Positions 43,584-51,760 of a DNA stretch of 64,000 nt are shown piece after piece. The translations under genes were made by a program, and so were the position numbers. The notes beneath the pieces are model-generated. The model worked only from the letters and a program-made list of their open reading frames with translations, was not told where the DNA came from and ran no database searches. The stretch's first letter is position 1. Each line of letters opens with the position of its first letter. Source of the stretch: Chitinophaga sp. CF118 (lineage in GTDB: Bacteria; Bacteroidota; Bacteroidia; Chitinophagales; Chitinophagaceae). The stretch covers positions 1 to 64,000 of the forward strand of contig NZ_FOMK01000004.1 in NCBI RefSeq assembly GCF_900112615.1, given 5' to 3'.

Positions 43584-46217
43584 ATGAAAACCCGTATCAG
43601 AGATTTAAAATGTAATCTCACACTTATTTTCTTTATGATCTGTGGCCTTGTTAATGCACAAAACAAGCCCTTTCCACAAGGTGTAAATTTTCCAGGATGT
43701 ATAAAGCCCAGCAATGTAACGCAGGCTCAGATGAATACAGCCATTCAGACTTTTTACAATACCTACAAATCGAAGTATCTGAAACAGTGTCCTGACAAAA
43801 CAGATCAGTACTATATGTATGCAGAAGGCAATCCTTCTTCATCTTCAGATGCTACAGTTTCAGAGCAGCATGGTTACGCCATGATTACAATGGCGCTTAT
43901 GGCTGGTTACGACGCCAATGCCAAGAAATACTTCGATGGGATGTATAAGCTCTATTCACGTTTCCGGTCAACGACAAACAACAACTTCATGTCGTGGAAG
44001 ATCAAGAAAAACGGATCTACTATGACCGGAGGAGAAGGCTCTGCAACAGATGGCGATTTTGATATCGCATACTCCCTCATTCTGGCACATTACCAGTGGG
44101 GTGGCAGTCCGGAAGGAACTACCGTTACCTATCTGAATGAGGCCAAACGCATTATCAATGCATTTAAGGGTACTAATGGTGTAGTAGGCAGCTCTACTTA
44201 TCGCACCCTGCTTGGAGACGATTTCAGCAATCAGCTTAACACCCGTTCTTCAGACTGGATGATTGACCACATGGTTGCTTATAAAAATGCCACTGGCGAT
44301 GCTTTCTGGACCAATGTAGAGAACGAAGTGTACAATTGTATAACAGACCTTACCGGATCAGGTAAACCCGGCGCAAGCACAGGACTGGTTTCAGATTTCG
44401 CAAAGAACGATCCTGCTGTACCAGATGCTGCCGGTGGTGGTACTGGTGAAGACGATGCAGACAAATACAGCTGGAATGGTTGCCGTTATCCATGGCGCAT
44501 TGGAATGGGTTATCAACATTATGGATCTGCAAAGGCTAAAGCCGCTATGACCAAACTGCTCGACTGGGCTACAGGAACTCCTACAAGTGGAGATCCGAAA
44601 AACTTTAATGGCGGATATAATCTGAATGGTAGCAAGATCGGCGATGATGCCGGTGAACTCGCTTTTGTGGCTCCTATTACCCTTGCTGCAACAGTAGACG
44701 TTAAATACCAGTCTTTTTTAAATAAAGGATGGGGAGAATTAACCAGTCTTTCAGGTGGCGACTCTTATAATGATGCTATCGGTCTTCTTTGTATGCTGTC
44801 TATTTCCGGTAACTGGTGGGTACCAGGTACTACAAGTACACCAACTGTACCTACCCCTCCTTCCAGCCTGCTGGCAACTGCAGCCTCCAGCAGTCAGATC
44901 AACTTAAGCTGGACAGACAACTCATCTAATGAAGATAATTTTAAGATTGAATATTCTACTAACGGTGGCACCAGCTGGACTGCCCTGGCTACAATTGCTG
45001 CAAATACCAGCAGTTATTCCCATACCGGCTTAACAGCTTCTACCGCTTACTCTTACAGGGTTTATGCTGTAAATGCAACGGGAAGTTCTGCTTACTCCAA
45101 TGTAGTAAGTGCTACTACCCTGCCAACAGGTACATCTTCAAACCTGGCGCTGAATAAAACTGGTGCAGCCTCTTCCATGGAAGATGCTTCTTATCCTGCA
45201 ACCCTTGCGTTTGATGGAAGTGCTACCACCCGTTGGGCCAGCGTTGAAGCTGTAGATCCACAATGGATTTATGTAGACCTCGGTGCTACTTACGCTGTAA
45301 ACAGAGTTAAAATTACCTGGGAAGCTGCTTACGGTAAGGACTATCTGATTCAAACTTCAACGAATGCTTCTACCTGGACTACTATAAAAACAGTAACAGG
45401 TAATACTGCTCTCGCAAATGATTATACTGGTCTTTCAGGAAGCGGCCGTTATGTGAGAATATATGGCACAGCAAGAGGTACTGCATATGGATATTCTATT
45501 TTTGAGCTGGAAGTATATGGTACAGCTACTCAGTCTGGTTCTAATATAGCGATCAACAAAACAACCAGTGCATCTTCAGTAGAGGCTACAGGTTTTGAGG
45601 CTTCAAAAGCGTTTGACGGAGATGCTTCTACTACACGCTGGTCTTCTTCTTTTGCGGATAATCAATGGTTAACTGCAGACCTTGGCAGCGCTCAGAATAT
45701 TTCAAGAGTTGTCCTGAAATGGGAGGCTGCTTATGCAACATCTTATCGTATAGAAACATCCAACGATAATGCAACCTGGACTACACAAAAGACAGTAACA
45801 GCTGGTGCTGGTGGCACAGAAGATTTAAGTTTCCCTGCCGTTAGTGCCCGTTATGTAAGGATGTATGGATTAACGAGAGCAACTGAGTATGGTTATTCAA
45901 TCTGGGAATTTGAGGTATATGCAGAACCACTGTCCTCTGCCAGGGAGAATACGATCGCGCTTAGTCCTGCGAAAAACAATTTAAATGAAAGTCTGGTTTC
46001 AATAACTGTATCGCCTAATCCGGCGAAAGATGTACTGACTGTTAAATATAAAGGCACGACCTCACAGTCTGTGTTAAGAGTATATAACATGAATGGTCAG
46101 CAGAAATACTTCTCAAGGGTTAGCGGAAATACGATGCAAATAGACGTTTCCGGATGGCCTAAAGGAATTTATATTATTTCATTAGGTAGCGCACGCTCAA
46201 AAGTGATTGTAGAATAA
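43584..46217 (+). CDS. Secreted multidomain GH8 glycoside hydrolase with FN3, two discoidin domains and a T9SS sorting tail
   Basis: This 877-aa protein has a signal peptide to about residue 26 (ICGLVNAQ). The GH8 (alpha/alpha)6 barrel spans about 35-415, with catalytic acid E94 in SEQHGYAM and Asp residues in ATDGDFDIAYS (156-160). GH8 enzymes act on cellulose, chitosan, lichenan or xylan. A FN3 domain follows (about 425-510), then two F5/8 type C domains (about 520-650 and 655-790). The C-terminal T9SS type A sorting domain begins with ITVSPNPAKDVLTVKY and includes DVSGWPKGIYIISLG. It is probably secreted to the surface. It stands alone, followed by a good terminator. Confidence 0.93.
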   Translation: MKTRIRDLKCNLTLIFFMICGLVNAQNKPFPQGVNFPGCIKPSNVTQAQMNTAIQTFYNTYKSKYLKQCPDKTDQYYMYAEGNPSSSSDATVSEQHGYAMITMALMAGYDANAKKYFDGMYKLYSRFRSTTNNNFMSWKIKKNGSTMTGGEGSATDGDFDIAYSLILAHYQWGGSPEGTTVTYLNEAKRIINAFKGTNGVVGSSTYRTLLGDDFSNQLNTRSSDWMIDHMVAYKNATGDAFWTNVENEVYNCITDLTGSGKPGASTGLVSDFAKNDPAVPDAAGGGTGEDDADKYSWNGCRYPWRIGMGYQHYGSAKAKAAMTKLLDWATGTPTSGDPKNFNGGYNLNGSKIGDDAGELAFVAPITLAATVDVKYQSFLNKGWGELTSLSGGDSYNDAIGLLCMLSISGNWWVPGTTSTPTVPTPPSSLLATAASSSQINLSWTDNSSNEDNFKIEYSTNGGTSWTALATIAANTSSYSHTGLTASTAYSYRVYAVNATGSSAYSNVVSATTLPTGTSSNLALNKTGAASSMEDASYPATLAFDGSATTRWASVEAVDPQWIYVDLGATYAVNRVKITWEAAYGKDYLIQTSTNASTWTTIKTVTGNTALANDYTGLSGSGRYVRIYGTARGTAYGYSIFELEVYGTATQSGSNIAINKTTSASSVEATGFEASKAFDGDASTTRWSSSFADNQWLTADLGSAQNISRVVLKWEAAYATSYRIETSNDNATWTTQKTVTAGAGGTEDLSFPAVSARYVRMYGLTRATEYGYSIWEFEVYAEPLSSARENTIALSPAKNNLNESLVSITVSPNPAKDVLTVKYKGTTSQSVLRVYNMNGQQKYFSRVSGNTMQIDVSGWPKGIYIISLGSARSKVIVE

Positions 46218-46237
46218 GTGATGGAATGAAAATAAAG

Positions 46238-46267
46238 AGGCCTTACAATCTGATGGTTGTAAGGCTT
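46238..46267 (+). terminator. Terminator after the GH8 gene
   Basis: GCCTTACAA (46240-46248) pairs with TTGTAAGGC (46257-46265), and the flanks (AAAGAG / CTTCTTT) extend the stem. A T-rich end follows. It may also serve the convergent LpxR-like gene. Confidence 0.75.
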
Positions 46268-46273
46268 CTTTAT

Positions 46274-47266
46274 TTATAGCCCGATATAAAATGTAACATT
46301 GCCTACCTGCTGATTATAAGTTCCTTTAAAATCTGGTGTACGTAACTTTTCCGAAAAAGCTATCCCCAAGCGTCTGTTGGCCAGTACAATCCCATATTCA
46401 TACTGCATGTAAAAACGGCTGATACTATCCTTTTTTATAACGTAAGGAGAAGAGTTATGACTAAAAAAACCACCCTGTAAGGAGGCATCATCCATAACGG
46501 CCGTTCCTGTTGTTTTCATATAGAAATAGAATTGAAATCTGCGTGTGCTGCCATCTCCCGACGTCTTATCTTTAAATGTGGGGCGTTCATACTTGGTAAA
46601 ATAATTGTTAAACAGTCCTGCACGGAACTGAATGCCCAGGCCCATATTATTCGCTAAAGTTCCTGCGTTTGCCTGGATAGAACCAAGGATTTCGAGGTTT
46701 GGGGTAGGGCTGAATAATCCTCTCTCATAGTTAATAAAATAGTTGAGGATGATGTCATTTTTAATCTGGTTATTCCAACCTTGCGGTTTTCGATAATTGA
46801 TAAGGTTATGAAACCATATCTGTACTGCTTTATTACCGGAATATTCTCCAATTACCCCCAGGCTGATACTGGTAGTAAGTTTTTGTTTCTTCAAAGGATC
46901 GGATGAGATGAGTATATGAGAAACATAGGTAACTCCTGCATAGGGTCTGTCTCCATATTGAATTTCTGTTTTTGTAATGTCTGTGGGAGTATAAGTGTTC
47001 ATAGTCAGTCCCCATCCATATAAATTATCGGCCTTATCAGTAATTCTCATCAACAGATTACCGAGGAACCTTGGTTTTACATTTTTTGTATAATAAAATT
47101 CGATCTTTAATCCACCGGAATATCCTCTGTCAGTACCTTCTCCCCGTAGATTTAAATAATCGTCGTCCTCCGATATCTTTAGAACCTGTAGCTCATTTTT
47201 CTTCTGAGTCATGCCCGCTTGCCATACCAGTAAACTTATCAGTAGTAAGTATTTAAATTTCCCCAT
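46274..47266 (-). CDS. LpxR-like lipid A deacylase (DUF2219 family)
   Basis: The protein is about 330 aa from the ATG at 47266; a GTG at 47323 adds 19 polar residues and would precede the signal peptide, so it is rejected. The signal is MGKFKYLLLISLLVWQAGMT. Family signatures are DRGYSGGLKIEF, YTPTDITKTE, YGDRPYAGVTYVSH and VQIWFHNLI...PQGWNNQIKND. LpxR is a 12-strand outer-membrane barrel that removes the 3'-acyloxyacyl group of lipid A. The catalytic pair was not mapped. Its 3' end shares the terminator region with the GH8 gene. Confidence 0.85.
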   Translation of the reverse strand: MGKFKYLLLISLLVWQAGMTQKKNELQVLKISEDDDYLNLRGEGTDRGYSGGLKIEFYYTKNVKPRFLGNLLMRITDKADNLYGWGLTMNTYTPTDITKTEIQYGDRPYAGVTYVSHILISSDPLKKQKLTTSISLGVIGEYSGNKAVQIWFHNLINYRKPQGWNNQIKNDIILNYFINYERGLFSPTPNLEILGSIQANAGTLANNMGLGIQFRAGLFNNYFTKYERPTFKDKTSGDGSTRRFQFYFYMKTTGTAVMDDASLQGGFFSHNSSPYVIKKDSISRFYMQYEYGIVLANRRLGIAFSEKLRTPDFKGTYNQQVGNVTFYIGL

Positions 47267-47541
47267 GACACAGTCTTTAAAAGTCTTGCAATAATTTGCC
47301 AGTTCCTTTCCGGAATCAGACACAAATTTTCCTTTAAATGGGTTTTATTGCAGGTTAAGCAATTTGATAAAAGACAGAATTGAGAGATGAGCCGTATGCC
47401 AGGTTCGTTGCTACGAACAGAAAGTTATTGCAATATAAAGTATTACAATGTCTTGCAGTCATAAATTATGCCGTTGCTTTGGGTCAAAGCGGGCTGTACC
47501 TGATTGGCATTATCAAGCGTATAGGGAGATATTAACTGACC

Positions 47542-48222
47542 TTAAATAAACCTTGGTATAAAGTTTCCCTGCGTACACCCTGGCACTGGCAGCAGCTGAT
47601 CACCGGATTTATCAATATCCTCATGAGATTTTATTCCGTTGTACCAGGTCTTCTTAAATTCTTCAGCAATCATATCCGGTGTTACCAACGCATGAAATCC
47701 TCCTCTGGTTTGAAGAAACTGTACAGCTTCGGGATTTACATGCTTGTATACATGAGCTTTGAGTTCTTCGATAGATATTTTTGTGTCGAAATCAAAATCA
47801 ACAAAACACGTTCTGCTTTTATTTCTTTGAATTTCGCTCATCACTTCCTGATGCGGGTTAATCGCCCTATTATCATTCTGAATACAATGTGCCAGATGAA
47901 CAAGTGAACTAATGGTGGCTTTCCACATATCGCGGGGATTAGGCGTGATATATAGTGCCAATGTTTCCTGTGGAATTGCCATATCTTTTAGCATATAAGA
48001 ACCTATAGAACATTCAAGTTGTTTAATCTTTTTGAATATATCCTCTCTTCTGCTGGTGAATCGTTTTAACTGAGTCTTGTCAAACTTTATCGGAGCCATA
48101 TCGCCCATATACTTACTTCTTGCAAACAAACACAAATAATAAGTTTCAGTATTCTCAAGTACTGGCAGCCATTCAATAAATTCTTTTAAGATTTTCTCGT
48201 CCTTAATGATTTCGTAGTTCAT
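47542..48222 (-). CDS. Unrecognised protein with primase-polymerase-like motifs
   Basis: This 226-aa protein has no signal peptide. The C-terminal half contains CFVDFDFDTK (D142, D144, D146), FLQTRGGFHALVTPD (H177) and GDQLLPVPGCTQGNFIP. That series (hhhDhD, then sxH-like, then a late hD/PvPG motif) resembles archaeo-eukaryotic primase/PrimPol proteins, although the third motif is not certain. The N-terminal 120 residues are helical and unassigned. It is shorter than most PrimPols and has no helicase fused to it. It is divergent from the gene at 48635 across an 11-bp repeat array. The function is not known; a primase-like fold is my best guess. Confidence 0.5.
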   Translation of the reverse strand: MNYEIIKDEKILKEFIEWLPVLENTETYYLCLFARSKYMGDMAPIKFDKTQLKRFTSRREDIFKKIKQLECSIGSYMLKDMAIPQETLALYITPNPRDMWKATISSLVHLAHCIQNDNRAINPHQEVMSEIQRNKSRTCFVDFDFDTKISIEELKAHVYKHVNPEAVQFLQTRGGFHALVTPDMIAEEFKKTWYNGIKSHEDIDKSGDQLLPVPGCTQGNFIPRFI

Positions 48223-48634
48223 TTGTAATTATAAGTTGACATGATTCTTCTCTTATACTGGATCAAATATATTAAATATTTATATTATTCATGATTAACA
48301 CAGCTCCCTGGTGTAAACGAAAATCTATCTGAATTCAGAAGATAACTCCTCTGTTTATTATGATGATATAATTGAAAACAACCTCAGTTAAACGGATTTC
48401 TGCACCGGTTTCCTGTGTATAAAGTCACTTAATTAACCTCTAAATGCTCTCTAGTAGTAGGCTGTAAGTACTATAAGCCTTATATAAGCCTTATCCTAGT
48501 CTTATTTTAGTCTTATATAAGCCATATCTATATAGATAAGGCTTATATAAGATTAGTATTTGTTTTTATTAAGAGTTTTATTTAAATTAGACTAAAGACT
48601 CAGATCTTATTCACCAGTATTAAAACTACTCAAG
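48223..48634. other. Divergent intergenic region with repeat array
   Basis: About 410 bp between the primase-like gene and the gene at 48635. It contains a 12-bp palindrome TCTGAATTCAGA (48328-48339), the 11-bp tandem array listed separately, and AT-rich sequence. A CAAATATA at 48264-48271 gives a minus-strand -7-like box for the primase-like gene without a -33. Confidence 0.5.
48474..48556. repeat. Iteron-like array of 11-bp repeats
   Basis: Five consecutive 11-mers (48474-48528) follow the consensus TWAGYCTTATA: TAAGCCTTATA, TAAGCCTTATC, CTAGTCTTATT, TTAGTCTTATA, TAAGCCATATC. Two copies follow in inverted orientation (GATAAGGCTTATATA, then AAGATTA) to 48556. The period is one helical turn, so all sites face the same side of the DNA. 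Each unit contains a near-palindrome ATAAGCCTTAT. The arrangement resembles plasmid iterons or a cooperative operator. Confidence 0.7.
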
Positions 48635-49420
48635 ATGGCTATTCTCAAAGGAGGTTTAGACTTTACCGGACCAGTTGGTAATATGTCTTCTTACAAAAGA
48701 AGGGATATGGAGGGAACGATTGTACGTATGAAAGGTGGCGCTTCGAAAAAGAAGATTAAAACTTCTCCTGCGTTTGTACGTACCAGGGAAAATAATTCAG
48801 ACTTCACAAGTTATACAAAGGCTGGGGCAAAAGTCCGGTGGGCGCTTACTTATGTAAGACATCTGGCTGATTATAATTTTACATATACGCTCAATCAGCT
48901 GTGTTCTATCATTCAGAAAGAAGATAAGACAAGCATCAGAGGTCAACGGGCAATTCTTCTTTCCCAGCATCGTGATATGCTGGAGGGCTTTAGCTTAAAC
49001 AGAAAGAATACTTTTGATAATGTGATCAGGCATCCGCTGAAATGTTCTGTAGACAGGGCAACAGGAAGTGCTGTTGTTCAGGTGCCTAAGCTGCTACCGG
49101 GAATAAACATTTTTCTGCCCTGGAAAGCTCCGCTATTCCGGTTTGTGATTTCATTAGAGGCTATCGGAGACACAGAATACGATTATCCTAACTTGAGTTT
49201 TAAAGACTCTGATTCTACACTCCCTGTATATTCTGCCTGGCATCCATCCAGTGAAGCTTGTGAAGGAGAAAGTTTTGAGATAAAGTTGAATAAAGGGAAA
49301 CCGGAAGATTTAATGACGATGATAGTATCTGTGGGGATTGAAATGGGAATGCCGCTTAGCAATACAGTAGTCAATGTAGTAAAATATGCAGGTTGTGCCA
49401 AGATCCTGGCTGTAGGGTAA
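48635..49420 (+). CDS. Hypothetical protein, DUF6266-like architecture
   Basis: This 261-aa protein starts MAILKGGLDFTGPVGNMSSY, a layout like the DUF6266 proteins of Bacteroidota (short GG strand, then GxVGN). The N-terminus is basic (RMKGGASKKKIKTSP), followed by helical and then beta-rich parts, with no signal peptide. I cannot assign a function. It is preceded by the 11-bp repeat array and is followed 28 bp later by a lipoprotein gene on the same strand. Its position opposite a primase-like gene hints at a small integrated element, but that is inference. Confidence 0.65.
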   Translation: MAILKGGLDFTGPVGNMSSYKRRDMEGTIVRMKGGASKKKIKTSPAFVRTRENNSDFTSYTKAGAKVRWALTYVRHLADYNFTYTLNQLCSIIQKEDKTSIRGQRAILLSQHRDMLEGFSLNRKNTFDNVIRHPLKCSVDRATGSAVVQVPKLLPGINIFLPWKAPLFRFVISLEAIGDTEYDYPNLSFKDSDSTLPVYSAWHPSSEACEGESFEIKLNKGKPEDLMTMIVSVGIEMGMPLSNTVVNVVKYAGCAKILAVG

Positions 49421-49448
49421 TTTCCTTCTTAGTTAAACCTCTATACCG

Positions 49449-50141
49449 ATGCGACTTCCGTTAATCTGCTTACTAAGCCTCTTGTCATTCACCAGCTGTA
49501 TTACAAGCAGTGTAGTACAAACCGCTAAGTATGACCGCCAACCGCAGAAAGTCCGTGAGATCAAAGATGCATCCATTGATTCCAGCGGTTGCCTCCTGAT
49601 TAACTTTACTGCCAGATTATCCTGGAACCAACAGAAAGCACCATTGCATATACGTATCCCGGCAGACAGTTTGTTGCATATGTATGTAACCAACTCCCAA
49701 TTGACTTATTATCCTGCTGACAACCAAAAATATGCGGGTATAACAAAACTACATCGCGTGCTCAGCAACCCTGCTGATAAGTTAGGATATGGCGTGATTG
49801 CAGAGCTGACAGATAAAGCAGTACAAAGAGGATTTGCTTCACCCACATACAAAGATTCTATCAATGGAAAATTACAACTGCCAGTATCTCTATACGATTA
49901 TCACTTCTCCGATGAAAATGGCAATTCGTACAAACATTCCCGATTGGTACTATTGTATATACCGAAGCAGCAACTGTATCAAACTAATATGAAAACAGAT
50001 TATCTCGTGATAGCACTGCCACCTTCCAGGAAGAGAACATATTGGCGTTACGGCTTAACACCATTTTCCGCTACTGCAGATGCAATAACTTTACCATTTC
50101 AGGGGCTTGTCGCACTGGTGGCATATTATATGCGGTCTTAG
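49449..50141 (+). CDS. Lipoprotein of unknown function
   Basis: This 230-aa protein has a lipoprotein signal MRLPLICLLSLLSFTSC with the lipobox cysteine at residue 17. The mature protein is predicted beta-rich, with VREIKDASIDSSGCLLINFT early and a C-terminal YGLTPFSATADAITLPFQGL that resembles the end of YceK-like lipoproteins. No enzymatic motif is visible. It probably sits in a membrane facing the periplasm or the surface. It is likely cotranscribed with the preceding gene (28 bp apart). Confidence 0.75.
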   Translation: MRLPLICLLSLLSFTSCITSSVVQTAKYDRQPQKVREIKDASIDSSGCLLINFTARLSWNQQKAPLHIRIPADSLLHMYVTNSQLTYYPADNQKYAGITKLHRVLSNPADKLGYGVIAELTDKAVQRGFASPTYKDSINGKLQLPVSLYDYHFSDENGNSYKHSRLVLLYIPKQQLYQTNMKTDYLVIALPPSRKRTYWRYGLTPFSATADAITLPFQGLVALVAYYMRS

Positions 50142-50343
50142 AGATGTTTTAAAAAATTCCCGCTGTTGATGTAATTTAATTCTTGTTGTATATCCATTTC
50201 TTCAATAAATCTAGTATTTACAGACCTCTATACTGTTTAAAAGAATTTTAAAAATGGAGTATTTCGATACTGTGTAATATCAATTTTACTTAGTACCTTA
50301 ATAAGACAAATTTATCCCTAGATTTACCCCAAAATATACACCT
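50142..50343. other. AT-rich intergenic segment
   Basis: About 200 bp between the lipoprotein gene and the toxin-fragment frame at 50344. I see no gene and no clear terminator. Confidence 0.4.
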
Positions 50344-50520
50344 ATGTTTGAAATACCCAGAGCTAAAAAAATAAGGTCGCGATCAGCTGTAAACCCAATT
50401 CAACTTAAAGATTCAAAGCCTTTCTTTAGCGGACGTTCAGCCAATGGAATTCGTAAATCAGCGGCAACTCAGTTGCAATCTTCACAGCTAAAACTAACTG
50501 AGTGCTTCCTAAACCGTTAA
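50344..50520 (+). pseudogene. Possible 5' stub of a DUF4157-type toxin protein
   Basis: A 58-codon plus-strand frame starts MFEIPRAKKIRSRSAVNPIQ and continues KDSKPFFSGRSANGIRKSA and TQLQSSQLKLTE before ending. DUF4157 (eCIS-core) toxins of Bacteroidota typically begin with PFFxG..., then a LKLTxPGDKYEQEAD core. Here the sequence stops at LKLTE exactly where the duplicated flank (50506 onward) begins, so recombination probably removed the rest. The assignment rests on a short N-terminal pattern. Confidence 0.4.
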
Positions 50521-51019
50521 CAGTAGCATGAATTTCCCTTTAATTAAAGAACATTGAATTCAAAGAAAGCCAGCTGATTTAAATCCATCCCTTTAATTTA
50601 AAGAACTGCTCAAAATCATTTTCAAACCTATCCAGATCAAAATCTTTAATCTTTTTTATGGTAGTAATGACATCCAAAGACTTTAACATATCAGAAACAA
50701 TGATAGGTCTTATATCATCACTATTATTATAAATATCATAGTCCAATCTTAATTCGTATTGCAAAGACCTATCATCTGATCTCCTTTGCATTCCATCAAA
50801 AATATATTCTTTACCTTCAAAAATATATTTCGGCTTACTTAATTTGAATATACTGGCAACATTAGGGCTCATACAAAATAAACCAATATATAATACCTGA
50901 AGATCATCACCATAATGCTTTTCATTGAAAAAGTCATTTAGTTCGTATGTTATATCAGAAACAACCCTAAATTTCTGAGAAATATTATCCGACAATTCCT
51001 TTGTTAAGTGAACTTGCAT
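50506..51019. repeat. Direct segmental duplication, copy 1
   Basis: The 73 bp before the gene end (50506-50578) match 51761-51833 in 72 of 73 positions, and the paralogous gene continues the similarity to 51019 and 52274. The offset is constant at 1255 bp with no gaps across the flank. Confidence 0.75.
50579..51019 (-). CDS. Putative immunity protein (copy A) of the RHS toxin locus
   Basis: This 146-aa cytoplasmic-type protein starts MQVHLTKELSDNISQKFRVV. It is acidic and aromatic-rich, with KPKYIFEGKEYIFDGMQRRS and YELRLDYDIYNNSDDIRPII. The last 60 residues (LKSLDVITTIKKIKDFDLDR onward, ending FFKLKGWI) are nearly identical to copy C at 51834, while the first 60 differ more. It is the third and most distal copy. 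The Imm family is not identified. Immunity is inferred from small size, acidity, multiplicity and position after an RHS toxin. Confidence 0.7.
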   Translation of the reverse strand: MQVHLTKELSDNISQKFRVVSDITYELNDFFNEKHYGDDLQVLYIGLFCMSPNVASIFKLSKPKYIFEGKEYIFDGMQRRSDDRSLQYELRLDYDIYNNSDDIRPIIVSDMLKSLDVITTIKKIKDFDLDRFENDFEQFFKLKGWI

Positions 51020-51035
51020 AATCTAATTTATTTCC

Positions 51036-51494
51036 TCAAATAAAGTCCTCGGTTTTATACCAGCCATATGATTCAAAAAACAACTTAAAATCATTTCTAA
51101 ACGTATTCAGATCAAAATCTTTTATTTTTTTTACGGTACTAATTACATCTAAAGACTTAAGTATGTCCCGAGCAAGAATTAATCTTATATCATTACTTTT
51201 GCTATAAGTATCATAATCTAATCTCAATTCATATTCCAAAGTCCTATCTTCAGACTTTGCTTGCATCCCATCAAAGATATACTCTTTACCTTCGAATATA
51301 TACTTTGGTTTACTTGGTTTGAAAAGGCTTGCATAATCAGGATTCATACAAAATAGACCGATGTACAAGACTTGAAGATCAGCACCATAATGTTTTTCTT
51401 TAAGAAAAGTGCCTAACGCGAGACTCATTTCATAAACATCTGTCAGTTTTTGAGGAATTTTATCTGATGATTTTTCTGTTATGTATACAAGCAT
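51036..51494 (-). CDS. Putative immunity protein (copy B)
   Basis: This 152-aa protein starts MLVYITEKSSDKIPQKLTDV and ends FESYGWYKTEDFI. It is paralogous to copies A and C but is the most diverged, with a six-residue C-terminal extension. The shared core is KPKYIFEGKEYIFDGMQ and YELRLDYDTYSKSNDIRLIL. It starts 16 bp before copy A in the direction of transcription, so the two are cotranscribed. It may protect against a related toxin variant. The role is inferred. Confidence 0.7.
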   Translation of the reverse strand: MLVYITEKSSDKIPQKLTDVYEMSLALGTFLKEKHYGADLQVLYIGLFCMNPDYASLFKPSKPKYIFEGKEYIFDGMQAKSEDRTLEYELRLDYDTYSKSNDIRLILARDILKSLDVISTVKKIKDFDLNTFRNDFKLFFESYGWYKTEDFI

Positions 51495-51537
51495 ATTTTA
51501 TCTGATATTTTCTTTTTGGTGGTAGAACGATTAGTAT

Positions 51538-51723
51538 TTAATTGGGGCATAAATTCCAAGCACTACTCAGATTTATGCCAAAACAGTTGTCTCTACGGTC
51601 AGTTCGGATATGAAGGGGGTTGAGATATAGATTTAAATTATCTTTGTCGCAGTTCGCATTTTCTAAAGCATGAAGTAATCCTTTGTATAAGTCAACAGCA
51701 AGGAGCTCTTCCCTGCTGTTGAT
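51538..51723 (-). pseudogene. Orphan C-terminal toxin-like fragment
   Basis: Between copies B and C the minus strand is open for 61 codons with no usable start. It reads INSREELLAVDLYKGLLHAL, then CDKDNLNLYLNPLHIRTDRR and DNCFGINLSSAWNLCPN, stop at 51538. The TAA at 51724 precedes it. The composition is protein-like, with no start, a fixed stop and a neighbouring immunity gene on each side, as expected of a displaced toxin tip in a polymorphic-toxin locus. I recognise no family. Confidence 0.4.
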
Positions 51724-51729
51724 TTATAC
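51685..51729 (-). repeat. Long hairpin between immunity copies B and C
   Basis: GTATAAGTCAACAGCA (51685-51700) pairs with TGCTGTTGATTTATAC (51714-51729), 16 bp with one G-T wobble. The loop is 13 nt. It overlaps the orphan fragment, so it may be a coding coincidence or a terminator left from it. Confidence 0.5.
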
Positions 51730-51760
51730 AATCTATATTTATATTTCCATAATTGATTGA

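Noticed and set aside
48474..48556. CRISPR array
   Set aside because: The unit is 11 bp with no spacers and no cas genes, so it is an iteron or operator-type array.
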